Source of the DNA: Chloroflexota bacterium
GTDB taxonomy: Bacteria > Chloroflexota > UBA11872
Assembly: GCA_022824865.1 (NCBI GenBank)
Contig: JAJDZD010000013.1
Coordinates: 79,162 to 143,161, forward strand
DNA: 64,000 bases
Direction of reading: 5' to 3'
The notes beneath the pieces are model-generated. The model was given only the letters and a program-made list of their open reading frames with translations. It was not told the DNA's origin and ran no database searches. Position 1 is the first letter of the stretch. Every line of letters starts with the position of its first letter. The translations under genes were made by a program, and so were the position numbers. Below, one piece after another: positions 10,151 to 19,112 of the stretch.

Positions 10151-10416
10151 ACGCTGATCTCGCCGCGATCCTCGCGGCTGTTGCAACGGTAGGAATCGGA
10201 CTGGCTGGCCTTACCGTGGCGCTGTGGCGTGATGTTCGCGCGGATATTCGCGAGTTGCGTGCATCAATCGACGCGGACCGAGTCGCACACGAGGAACTTC
10301 ACGCCGCCGAACGGCAGGCACGTGAGGAAGTAGGGAGGGAACTACTCATGGCAACTGCCACTACTCTAGACGACTTAGGGAAAGCGCCACAGCACGCGCC
10401 AACGTCAGACTCCTAG
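10147..10416 (+). pseudogene. Tandem TM + coiled-coil protein, copy 4, conserved start codon lost
   Basis: Frame reads (V)NADLAAILAAVATVGIGLAGLTVALWRDVRADIREL from codon GTA where the others have ATG; only a downstream GTG (10216) is available. Confidence 0.55.
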
Positions 10417-10478
10417 TCCCTCTTTTTGTCGGCAGGATGGGGAGAAGCTATAGGCTCTTTGCTCTTCTGGCCAGAAAT

Positions 10479-10504
10479 GCGGCGTTTTCCAGCGAGAACG
10501 CCGC
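10479..10504. other. Hairpin between convergent genes
   Basis: GCGGCGTT...AACGCCGC perfect 8-bp stem, 10-nt loop; no U-tract. Confidence 0.5.
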
Positions 10505-10522
10505 GAATCCACTCACCTTGCG

Positions 10523-11575
10523 CTAACATCTGAAGCTATACAGCATCTCATTTCTATCGTCATTGTAGTTAGACAAGAATCCATCATATACAAAAGTGGT
10601 AATATAAAATCCCCACGGCATGCGTTCAACATCGTGATGAAATGTGCAAAAGATAGTATCGCGTGTCAAGTGCTTGTGATCGACATATCTAATGGCCCAT
10701 CTGAACTCTCCAACGGCATCAAACTCTTCGAGCTCAAAATCATCCTTTGATCCAACATTATCCATCGCGTTAGACAAAACCCACTCCGCGAAGACTCTCA
10801 ACCCGGCCGCGTCGTGCTCAACCTCGCTACCCTCCAAGTCAACTGCGTCGACACGAAAACAAGCCTTGCGATCGTCGGTTTGAAATACAACTTGACCCCA
10901 GTCCTCTATCGGCAGCGGATGCCAACCCTGCGGTATGTCAAAGCTATACTCGTACACCCAATTGCGAAAAGACTCTCCAACTGATATTCCACTTTCTAGG
11001 CGCTTGATTCTATCCGTGAACTCACAGGCGTCGATTGCCAACCCAATTCCTTCTACTGCAGCCTCGCCGTGCTGATGAATCTTTGAGGAAACAATTCCCA
11101 CAACATCGCCTTCGCAATTGAGAAGTGGGCCCCCGCTAGTGCCTGGATTAATAGCGGCATCTGTCTGCAGATACGAAACTGCTCCAGAACGTCCTTTGGC
11201 CGAGATAATACCCCTCGTTATTGTGGGTGATCCTCGCAGTACTTCACCCAGAGGGTATCCGATAACTACAACATCTTCACCACGGCGTATATAGTCGGAA
11301 GTTCCTATTGGAATCGTCGGGTATAAGTCGCCTTCGACACGATCAGAAACTACCCGAATTACTGCCAAGTCAACAACATCGTCTTTACCGATCAGAATGG
11401 CACCACACTTTTGGCCACCGAGCTCTACTTCAACAAAGTGGCTGCCCCCGACTACATGGGCATTTGTCACCGCCAGCCCAGCACCGTCGTATAGGAAACC
11501 CGAGCCTGTACCAGTGGGTGTCGATATCCGAAGGACACTAGGCTCTGCTCGGCTGACGAGGTCCGAGAGGTTCAC
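10523..11575 (-). CDS. Trypsin-like serine protease (S1C/HtrA-like) with unknown C-terminal domain
   Basis: GSGFLYDGAGLAVTNAHVV, DLAVIRV, NPGTSGGPLLN catalytic triad motifs. Confidence 0.88.
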   Translation of the reverse strand: MNLSDLVSRAEPSVLRISTPTGTGSGFLYDGAGLAVTNAHVVGGSHFVEVELGGQKCGAILIGKDDVVDLAVIRVVSDRVEGDLYPTIPIGTSDYIRRGEDVVVIGYPLGEVLRGSPTITRGIISAKGRSGAVSYLQTDAAINPGTSGGPLLNCEGDVVGIVSSKIHQHGEAAVEGIGLAIDACEFTDRIKRLESGISVGESFRNWVYEYSFDIPQGWHPLPIEDWGQVVFQTDDRKACFRVDAVDLEGSEVEHDAAGLRVFAEWVLSNAMDNVGSKDDFELEEFDAVGEFRWAIRYVDHKHLTRDTIFCTFHHDVERMPWGFYITTFVYDGFLSNYNDDRNEMLYSFRC

Positions 11576-11701
11576 GTACTAGTAACCATGTCACTTTATC
11601 CTTGAGCCGCAGCGGACTTGCTGCTTGTGGGTTTGTGACGACTCCAAGCCTCAGAGCCACCGGACCTAGCCTTTAGGCCAAGGAGCATTGCCATTTGCTC
11701 A

Positions 11702-12601
11702 TTACAAACCTGCGGCGTCTGCCTTGGCGGAGACGATTTCGGCCATTTTCAGGGTGGCGGCGTCGACCATGTCGCCGTCGATGGCGATGGCGCCCAGGCC
11801 GTCGGCCAGGGCCTGTTTGTACTCGACCATGATGCGGCGGGCCTTGTCCACGTCGGCCGCGGAAGGCGAGAAGACGTCGATGGCCACGTCGATCTGGCCG
11901 GGATGGACGGCCCACTTGCCGTCGCAGCCCAGGGCCAGGGCCATTTCGCAGGACTGGCGGTAGCCCTCCAGGTTGCGGTAGTCGGCGAAGGGGCCGTCGG
12001 TGACCTGGAGGCCGGCGGCGCGGGCGGCGACGACGATGCGGTGGATGGCGTAGTGCCAGACGTGGCCCGGATAGCGTTCGCTGGCGCCGATTGAGAGGCC
12101 GCGGGCTTGGACGCTGGCAGAGTAGTCGCCGGGGCCGAAGATCAGGGACTTGAGGCGGGGGCTGGCGAAGGCGACCTGGTTGACGTTCATCATGCCTTCG
12201 GCCATCTCGATCTGGGCCTCGATGCCGATGCGGCCGATTTCCAGGCCGTTGTGCTCTTCGATCTGGGTCAGCAGCATGTCCAGCATGTAGACGTCATGCG
12301 GCTTGTTGGCCTTGGGCAGCATGATGGTGTCCAGGTACTGGCCGGCGCCTTCGACCACCTCGATCACGTCGCCGTAGAACCACTCCGTGTCGATGCCGTT
12401 GACCCGGACGCAGGCGATCTTGCCGGACCAGTCGAAGTCCTTGAGAGCCTGGACCACGACTTGGCGCGCTTCGACCTTCTGGTTGGGCGCGACGCTGTCT
12501 TCGAGGTCGAGGAAGACGTGGTCGGCGTTGCTCTGGCTGCCGCGCTCGAGCATGCGCAGGTTGGATCCGGGACTAGCGAGCTGAACGCGGCGAAGTTCCA
12601 T
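11702..12601 (-). CDS. HpcH/HpaI aldolase / CitE-like CoA ester lyase
   Basis: RVQLASPGSN...FLDLEDSV...CVRVNGIDT...KWAVHPGQI. Confidence 0.9.
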   Translation of the reverse strand: MELRRVQLASPGSNLRMLERGSQSNADHVFLDLEDSVAPNQKVEARQVVVQALKDFDWSGKIACVRVNGIDTEWFYGDVIEVVEGAGQYLDTIMLPKANKPHDVYMLDMLLTQIEEHNGLEIGRIGIEAQIEMAEGMMNVNQVAFASPRLKSLIFGPGDYSASVQARGLSIGASERYPGHVWHYAIHRIVVAARAAGLQVTDGPFADYRNLEGYRQSCEMALALGCDGKWAVHPGQIDVAIDVFSPSAADVDKARRIMVEYKQALADGLGAIAIDGDMVDAATLKMAEIVSAKADAAGL

Positions 12602-12651
12602 CAGGTTTCCCTCCTCGGGGAGTGCGGCGAGGTGCCGGCGTGGGGCCGGGC

Positions 12652-14106
12652 TTAGTTGTCCTCCAGGTTCACGACCAGCAGCTTGGGCTCGGTCATTTCC
12701 TCGATTGCGTATTTCAGGCCTTCGCGCCCGAAGCCGGATCGCTTGACGCCACCGTAGGGCATGTGGTCCACCCGCCAGCGGTTGGTGTCGTTGACGATCA
12801 GGCCGCCGACCTCGATGTCGCGGTAGGCGCGTTCGATGATGCGGATGTCGTTGGTGAAGATACCCGCCTGCAGGCCATAGTCGGAATCGTTGACCAAGTC
12901 GATTGCCTCGTCGATCGAGTCGTAGGCGATGACGGCGATTACGGGGCCGAATACCTCATCGCGCACGATGCGCATGCCGTTGTCGGCGTTGGCGACGATG
13001 GTGGGTTCGATGAAGGGGCCGTCGGCGCTGCCGCCGGTGACCACAGTGGCGCCGGCGGACTGAGCCTCGTCGAGCCAGGACATGATGCGGATGACGGCGT
13101 CGGCGTCGATCATCGGGCAGAGGGTGGTCTCGAGGTCGTTGGGGTCGCCGGGCTTGAGGTCGTCGAGTAGGGGCAGAACGGCGTTGACGAAGTCGTCGTG
13201 GACGTCGCGGTGGACGTAGACGCGCTGCACCGAAATGCAGTTCTGGCCGCTGTAGAGGAAGCCGCCGAAGGGGATGCGGGCGGCGACGGCGTCAATGTCG
13301 GCATCGTTGTGGACGATGAGGGCGCCGTTGCCGCCGAGTTCCAGGGTGACGCGCTTGAGGCCGGCGTTGGCCTTGATGCCCCAGCCGACTTCGGCGCTGC
13401 CGGTGAAGGTGACGACCTTGAAGCGGTCGTCGCGGACCAGGGATTCGGCCTGGGCACCGGCCATGGGCAGCACGGAGACCGAGCCGTCGGGAAAGCCGGC
13501 CTCGTGGGCCAGTTCGGCCAGGCTGAGGGTGGTCAGCGGGGTCTTGCTGGCGGGCTTGATGACGATGCTGTTGCCGGCGGCGAAGGCGGGGCCGAGCTTG
13601 TGGGCGGCCAGCAGCAGCGGGAAGTTGAACGGGGTGATGCCCAGGATGGGGCCGATGGGGAAGCGCTGGACGCGGCCGGTGCGGTCGACGCCGGTGGGGA
13701 CGGCGTCGAGGGTGAGGATTTCACCGGGGATGCGGAGAGCTTCCTCGGCGGCGCAGTGGAGGGTGGCGACGGTGCGGTCGATTTCGCCGTGGGCCTCGCT
13801 GCGGAGCTTGCCGGTTTCGTCGATGTCCTCGGCGATCAGGCGCTCGCGGTTGGCTTCCACCAGGTCGGCGAGGCGGTGGAGCAGCTCTGAGCGGCGATGG
13901 GCGGGGATGGCGCGGGTGACGTTGTGGAAGGTGTCGACGGCGAGTTGCACGGCTTGCTCGGCGACCTCGGGGGTGGCCCGATGGACGACGGCGGCAACGG
14001 TGTCGTCGTAGGGGCGGCGGACTTCCAGGAGGTCGCCGGTTTGGACGGGCCGGCCGCCCAGAATCAGGGCGCGTTCAGCCACGGGGGCGGTGGTTGCGAC
14101 AGCCAT
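12652..14106 (-). CDS. Aldehyde dehydrogenase family protein
   Basis: GITPFNFPLLLAAHKLGPAFAAGNSIVIKP, FTGSAEVG, LELGGNGALIV, GQNCISVQRV; ORF trimmed to Met at 14106. Confidence 0.93.
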   Translation of the reverse strand: MAVATTAPVAERALILGGRPVQTGDLLEVRRPYDDTVAAVVHRATPEVAEQAVQLAVDTFHNVTRAIPAHRRSELLHRLADLVEANRERLIAEDIDETGKLRSEAHGEIDRTVATLHCAAEEALRIPGEILTLDAVPTGVDRTGRVQRFPIGPILGITPFNFPLLLAAHKLGPAFAAGNSIVIKPASKTPLTTLSLAELAHEAGFPDGSVSVLPMAGAQAESLVRDDRFKVVTFTGSAEVGWGIKANAGLKRVTLELGGNGALIVHNDADIDAVAARIPFGGFLYSGQNCISVQRVYVHRDVHDDFVNAVLPLLDDLKPGDPNDLETTLCPMIDADAVIRIMSWLDEAQSAGATVVTGGSADGPFIEPTIVANADNGMRIVRDEVFGPVIAVIAYDSIDEAIDLVNDSDYGLQAGIFTNDIRIIERAYRDIEVGGLIVNDTNRWRVDHMPYGGVKRSGFGREGLKYAIEEMTEPKLLVVNLEDN

Positions 14107-14246
14107 CAGCACATCCTTCGCGGGCCTTCGGAGTTCGAGGTGTGAGTGTAGCGGTCGGGCGGGGCGGGGCCGGGTGGCGGGGGTGCGGCGGGAGGGTCGA
14201 ATCGGAGTGGTCTGGGGGGTGCTGGGAAGGGCGCCTCGCGCGCAAT

Positions 14247-14270
14247 AAGAGTTTTTTCCAAAAAACTCTT
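14247..14270. repeat. Perfect inverted repeat AAGAGTTTTTT-CC-AAAAAACTCTT
   Basis: 11-bp arms, 2-bp spacer, in an otherwise very G-rich spacer upstream of the ALDH gene. Confidence 0.85.
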
Positions 14271-14680
14271 GAGGGCGGGGGGCGTCGGTTTTGGGGTGAA
14301 TTTGGGCGGTCCGGGTGGCATAGCCACTCTTGCTGGAGTCGGTGGCGGAGGGCGCGCGGGCGGCCGACGGGGCATGGGCATTGGGATGAAGTTCGGTGGT
14401 GGGCGGGTGGACATTTCGCACGGCACGAGATGGGGACGTTGACGCATGGGTTGCGCGGGTCCGACATAGCCCGAGGGCGGGATGGTGGGGCGCCCGACGG
14501 CGGGACCGGGGCGGCGGGTGGGTGGTGGGGAATTGGGGTTGCGTGTTCATGGGGGGATGGTACTCTTTCTGAGTACCAATGGCAAGGGGCTGGGGAAGGA
14601 GTGAGCGGAGAGTAGTGAGAGGGGAAGGGGATGGGATCGGGGTCGGGGGCTAGGGGCGGGGTGCGGGCGCTGGGTTCGGG

Positions 14681-14735
14681 GGTGTGGTTCGACACGGGCC
14701 TCCGACGGACTCCGGCCCGGCTCACCACGAACGGT
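14681..14735. repeat. Dispersed intergenic repeat, copy 1 (gggggtgtggttcgacacgg...cggcccggctcaccacgaacgg)
   Basis: Matches 16131-16185 except in the central segment. Confidence 0.7.
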
Positions 14736-14740
14736 TTGGG

Positions 14741-15904
14741 TCAGCGGGCTTTTTGGTAGTCCTTGGTGGCTTTGTCGAGGGATTTGGTGCGGAGGGCCAT
14801 GAGGTTGTGGCGTTCGCGGGCGGCCCACTCCTGGGAGGCAGTGAGGTTGGTGAGGGAGTTCTGGAATTGGGGCATGACGTAGCGGGCAATCAATTCGTAG
14901 CTGTGGCGGACTTGCTGGCGGTTGCCCCACTCGGTGGCCATGATGAGCAAGCCGCCGAAGCCGCCGCTTGATTCGTCCAGCCGATGGATGGCGGCGATCA
15001 GGTCATCGGGGGTGCCGACGCACCAGGCGCCGCTGTCGACCATGTGGTCGATGAGTTGTTCGGGCGGGCCATCAAAGGTCTTTTCGAAGCCCATGGTGTC
15101 TTCGAAGTAGTCGCGCTGGAAACGGGCGGCGCCGAGGCGGGCCTGTTCGATGGCTTCGGTGCGGGATTCGGCGAGGTGGACGGGCATGACGAGGCGCCAG
15201 TCGTGGCGGTTCATGGTCTTGCCGTGCTCTTTGGCGACATCGAGGGCGATTTGCCAGAAGGAGTCGAGCTTGACGGTTTCGGAACTGCCGGGGCGGATGC
15301 CAAGCGAGAGCACCGCGGCGCCGTGTTTGCCGGCGAGTTGCATGCCGGAGGGGGACTGGGCGGCGGCAACGGCGATGGGAAAGTGGGGCTGGGTGTAGGG
15401 GCGCAGGTGGGTCATGGCGCGCTGGAGGGTGAACCACTCGGCGTGGTGGGTGATGGGTTCGGTTTCGGTCAGCAGGCGCATGATGACGCCGAGGGCCTCG
15501 TCCATGCGGGGGCGCTGGGTGAGGGGTTCGATGCCGAGCATGTAGGCATCGGACACGAGGGCGCCGGGGCCCACACCAAGCATGACGCGACCGCGGGTGA
15601 TGTGGTCGAGCTGGATCATGCGGTTGGCGACCATGAGGGGGTGGTGGTACGGAAGGCTGATGACGCCGGTGCCGAGCTTGATGTGGCGGGTGCGCTCGGC
15701 GGCGGTGGCGATGAAGAGTTCGGGGGACGAAATAGTCTCCCAGCCGGCGCTGTGGTGTTCGCCGATCCAGGCTTCGTCGTAGCCGAGATGGTCGAGCCAC
15801 TGGACGGTTTCGAGGTCGCGCTCGAGGCCGAGGGTGGGGTTTTCGCCGAGCCAGTGGAAGGGGGCCAGGAAGATTCCGAATTTCATGCGTGGGGGGAGAG
15901 GCAT
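14741..15904 (-). CDS. LLM class flavin-dependent oxidoreductase
   Basis: MKFGIFLAPFHWLGENPTLGLERDLE...DEAWIGEHHSAGWE...GRVMLGVGPG. Confidence 0.92.
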   Translation of the reverse strand: MPLPPRMKFGIFLAPFHWLGENPTLGLERDLETVQWLDHLGYDEAWIGEHHSAGWETISSPELFIATAAERTRHIKLGTGVISLPYHHPLMVANRMIQLDHITRGRVMLGVGPGALVSDAYMLGIEPLTQRPRMDEALGVIMRLLTETEPITHHAEWFTLQRAMTHLRPYTQPHFPIAVAAAQSPSGMQLAGKHGAAVLSLGIRPGSSETVKLDSFWQIALDVAKEHGKTMNRHDWRLVMPVHLAESRTEAIEQARLGAARFQRDYFEDTMGFEKTFDGPPEQLIDHMVDSGAWCVGTPDDLIAAIHRLDESSGGFGGLLIMATEWGNRQQVRHSYELIARYVMPQFQNSLTNLTASQEWAARERHNLMALRTKSLDKATKDYQKAR

Positions 15905-16089
15905 TCGGGGGCTCCTCTGGCTGGGAAGCGGGCTGGTGGGGTTGGCGGAATGATAGAGGAAGAAGGGGAGAGTGGAGAGGGAAGAGGAGTGAGAGAAGAG
16001 TAGGAACGGGACAGGAGGGTTCGGGGGCTTGGGTGCCAGGGGTGGCAGGCGAATTTCGGGAATGTTGGTTGCTGCTGGGTCCCGGCCGC

Positions 16090-16111
16090 GGACGCCGGGA
16101 TGACGGAGGGG
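16090..16111. repeat. 22-bp direct repeat ggacgccgggatgacggagggg, left of relBE-like pair
   Basis: Identical to 16775-16796. Confidence 0.85.
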
Positions 16112-16130
16112 GTTGGGTGGTGTAGTTGGG

Positions 16131-16185
16131 GGTGTGGTTCGACACGGTCCGCCGGGGACGTCGGCCCGGCTCACCACGAACGGCG
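16131..16185. repeat. Dispersed intergenic repeat, copy 2
   Basis: See copy 1. Confidence 0.7.
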
Positions 16186-16290
16186 TGGGGAAAGTAAGGA
16201 GGGGGAGGGGACGCGGAGAGAGGTGGAGGGGACGGTGGAGTGGTTGGTGCGATACTTTGAATACAAGCATTCGCAGAGAGGTGCACGCCG

Positions 16291-16518
16291 GTGGCTACTT
16301 CGATTCGATTGGACGCTGAGACGGAGGCGCGGCTGAACTTTCTGGCGGCGCAGACGGGACGGTCGAAGGCGTTTTATCTGCGTGAGCTGATCGAAAATGG
16401 GTTGGCGGACCTGGAGGACTATTACCTGGCCGCCGACGTACTGGAGCGGGTCCGCAAGGGTCAGGAACCGGTGCATTCCGCCGCCGACGTGAGGGCCGAG
16501 CTTGGCCTGGACGATTGA
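16291..16518 (+). CDS. RHH-type antitoxin (RelB/DUF6290-like)
   Basis: TSIRLDAETEARLNFLAAQTGRSKAFYLRELIENGL. Confidence 0.82.
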   Translation: MATSIRLDAETEARLNFLAAQTGRSKAFYLRELIENGLADLEDYYLAADVLERVRKGQEPVHSAADVRAELGLDD

Positions 16519-16768
16519 ATACACCGAGACGGCGGGACGCGAACTGCGGAGGCTCGACCGGCAGGCGGCGCGACGGATCCTGGACTACATGGATCAGCGC
16601 GTGGCGTTGCTGGATGACCCGCGGCGGCGCGGCGCAGCCCTCACGAAGCCGCTGGGCGACTTGTGGCGATACCGGGTCGGCAGGTATCGGGTGATCTGCG
16701 ACATTCAAGACCGGGTGCTGCGAGTCCTGGTGGTGCGGGTGAGCGGCCGCGACCAGGCTTATCGCTGA
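16502..16768 (+). CDS. RelE/StbE-family toxin
   Basis: WTIEYTETAGRELRRLDRQAARRI...LWRYRVGRYRVICDI; overlaps antitoxin. Confidence 0.88.
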   Translation: MAWTIEYTETAGRELRRLDRQAARRILDYMDQRVALLDDPRRRGAALTKPLGDLWRYRVGRYRVICDIQDRVLRVLVVRVSGRDQAYR

Positions 16769-16774
16769 TTAGCC

Positions 16775-16796
16775 GGACGCCGGGATGACGGAGGGG
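16775..16796. repeat. 22-bp direct repeat, right of relBE-like pair
   Basis: Identical to 16090-16111. Confidence 0.85.
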
Positions 16797-16863
16797 CAGG
16801 TTCGGATAATGCCGGGAGGGTGAGGTCGGTATGACCTCGGTCCGACGGATTGGCGTTGATCGC

Positions 16864-17778
16864 ATGCCGCGTGTGGTGAAGGTGTTGGTGGCGGTCCTGG
16901 TGGTGGGCGTGACGGCGATGGGGTGCGGGCCGGAACGCGAGGATGCCGCGCCCGCAACGACGCGCGCGTGGCCGGCCAACTGGCCGGTTCCGCCGTTGCC
17001 GGTGATGTGGCTGGAGCACCCGAGCGGCTCGATCTGGGGCTCGCCCAGCCGCTACTGCTGGCACGTTGAGGACGCAGCCGATCGTGTCTGCGAGGAATTC
17101 GTCATTTGGTCTGGGGTCGATGCCTTTCCGGAGACAAAGGCAGGCAGGCCGATTCCCGTCAGGATCGAGTCGGAGACGAAGCCGGAGAAGGTGTTCGCGC
17201 AGGTGTACACGCGGCACGGGGACCTGAGGGTGGACTCTATGCAACTGGGTCCAAACTATCCCGTGCTCGAACTGGACCTGGATCCCGGGGACTACCACCT
17301 TCGCGTGATCGGGCAATGGCCATACAGCGACGCCAGCGCTCCCCTGGGTCGGCGGTACAACGAGGTCGCGTATGAGTTCGGGCTGCACGTGCCCGGTGCG
17401 GTCAAGCTGATCGGCGGGTGCGACACGACGGATATCGGCGGCGACCTGAGCATCGTGCTGCGCTCGCCGGACGACCGGATGCGCACGGCCAAGGACAGCG
17501 CCAACCGCGCCGGATGCAGATTCAATAAGCCCATCGCCGGGCTCTCGCTGACCCTGGACAACGGCACCCAGCGGTATACGGAAGTCTTCCGTTTCGACCC
17601 GCCGACGCTGAGATTCGGCCTTCCGCTGCCCGAAGACTTTGGCTCCGAGACGAGCGGCGGACCGCTGCCGCCGGGCGTCTACTCACGCCGGATCGTCGCG
17701 ATAAGCGAGGACGGGGACGAGTTGGATGTGACGACGTCTGCCGAGTTTCTGCAGACCATCACGCTGGCCGGAGGCTGA
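16864..17778 (+). CDS. Hypothetical lipoprotein
   Basis: MPRVVKVLVAVLVVGVTAMGCGPE lipobox-like N-terminus. Confidence 0.6.
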   Translation: MPRVVKVLVAVLVVGVTAMGCGPEREDAAPATTRAWPANWPVPPLPVMWLEHPSGSIWGSPSRYCWHVEDAADRVCEEFVIWSGVDAFPETKAGRPIPVRIESETKPEKVFAQVYTRHGDLRVDSMQLGPNYPVLELDLDPGDYHLRVIGQWPYSDASAPLGRRYNEVAYEFGLHVPGAVKLIGGCDTTDIGGDLSIVLRSPDDRMRTAKDSANRAGCRFNKPIAGLSLTLDNGTQRYTEVFRFDPPTLRFGLPLPEDFGSETSGGPLPPGVYSRRIVAISEDGDELDVTTSAEFLQTITLAGG

Positions 17779-17829
17779 CCTGTCCAGACTGAAAGCCGGC
17801 GGTAAACACGTGGGTCGAAGGGGTCCAAG

Positions 17830-18258
17830 ATGCCGATTGTGCGGATAGCGGAGCAGGCGGTGGGGGCGTGGCGGCCGGGGCAGGTGGTGCGGGAGGTTGT
17901 GGGGGAGGCGCAGGGGTCGCGGTCGGTGTCGATGCAGCATTTTGAGGTGGAGCCGGGGGCGGTGACGCCGTTGCATCGGCATGACGTGGATGAGGCGATC
18001 GTGGTGTTGCGGGGGCGGCTGCGGGTGCGGATGGAGGATGCGTGGTGGGACGCGGCGGCGGGGGACGTGTGCGTGTTTCCGGCGGATACGCCACATGGGT
18101 TTGTGGGGGCCGGGGACGGGGTGTCGGAGATCATGGTGGTGTTTCCGATTCCGGCGGCGATTACGGCGGAGCACACGACGTACCTGGAGGGCGGGCCGCC
18201 GGTGACGTGGGATGGCGGGGGAGAAGCTAGCGGCCTGGATCCAGCAGCCGAAGGCTGA
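17830..18258 (+). CDS. Cupin domain protein
   Basis: VEPGAVTPLHRHDVDEAIVVLRGRLRV...VFPADTPHGF. Confidence 0.88.
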   Translation: MPIVRIAEQAVGAWRPGQVVREVVGEAQGSRSVSMQHFEVEPGAVTPLHRHDVDEAIVVLRGRLRVRMEDAWWDAAAGDVCVFPADTPHGFVGAGDGVSEIMVVFPIPAAITAEHTTYLEGGPPVTWDGGGEASGLDPAAEG

Positions 18259-18260
18259 CG

Positions 18261-18298
18261 GAAGCCTCCACGGAGCGGGAGGCCTTTTTCTCTTTTTT
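18261..18298 (+). terminator. Rho-independent terminator
   Basis: GCCTCC...GGAGGC stem followed by CTTTTTCTCTTTTTT. Confidence 0.75.
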
Positions 18299-18312
18299 GG
18301 GGTTTTCAGGAG

Positions 18313-19056
18313 GTGAGGGGGATTGTGGAGGGGTATCGAGCTTCAACGTATGGGGACCGGATAGCGGGGGTGTATGACCGCTTCTATGAGCCGGTGGATG
18401 TCGAGGTGCGGATGGATGTGCTGGAAGCGCTGGCCGCGGGCGGGCGGGCGCTGGAGCTGGGGATTGGGACGGGGGAGTTTGCGCTGCCGCTGGTGGCTCG
18501 GGGGGTGGAGGTGCATGGGATCGATGTTTCGGAGGCGATGGTGGAACAACTGCGAGCCAAGGAGGGCGGGGCGGGGGTGCCGGTGACGATCGGGGACTTT
18601 GCGGACGTGGAGGTGGAGGGGACGTTTTCGTTGATCTACGTGATCAACAACACGCTGTTCATGCTGACGGAGCAGGAGGAGCAGGTCAGGTGTTTTGCGA
18701 ATGCGGCGGCGCATTTGGATGAGTCGGGGGTCTTGCTGGTGGACGCGTTTGTTCCGGACGTGACGCGGTTCGATCGGGGACAGGAGGTGCGGGCCCGGCT
18801 ACCTGACCTGGAGACGGTACGGCTGGATGTGTCAACGCATGATCCGATGCAGCAGCTGGTGGACTTCCGGCATGTCTTGCTGAGTGAAGACGGGATCCAG
18901 GTGTATCCGGCGCAGCTGCGGTATATCTGGCCGTCGGAGATGGATCTGATGGCACGACTGGCGGGGCTGCGGTTGCGGGAGCGGTGGGGCGATTGGCGGC
19001 GTGGGCGGGTTACGTCGAAGAGCCAGGGGCACGTGTCGCTTTACGAGCGGGCGTAG
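18313..19056 (+). CDS. Class I SAM-dependent methyltransferase
   Basis: ALELGIGTGEFALPLVARGVEVHGIDVSEAMVEQL. Confidence 0.88.
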   Translation: MRGIVEGYRASTYGDRIAGVYDRFYEPVDVEVRMDVLEALAAGGRALELGIGTGEFALPLVARGVEVHGIDVSEAMVEQLRAKEGGAGVPVTIGDFADVEVEGTFSLIYVINNTLFMLTEQEEQVRCFANAAAHLDESGVLLVDAFVPDVTRFDRGQEVRARLPDLETVRLDVSTHDPMQQLVDFRHVLLSEDGIQVYPAQLRYIWPSEMDLMARLAGLRLRERWGDWRRGRVTSKSQGHVSLYERA

Positions 19057-19112
19057 CGGAGATAGTGGTCAGGGCCTATCGGCCAAACCGGTCGATCAGT
19101 CGCTGCTGCGGC

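Noticed and set aside
12622-14011. Large plus-strand ORFs rich in Val/Gly/Asp
   Set aside because: Shadow ORFs opposite the aldehyde dehydrogenase gene.
14075-14930. Pro/His-rich minus-strand ORFs between ALDH and LLM genes
   Set aside because: Product of the G-rich spacer read in several frames; no domain-like pattern.
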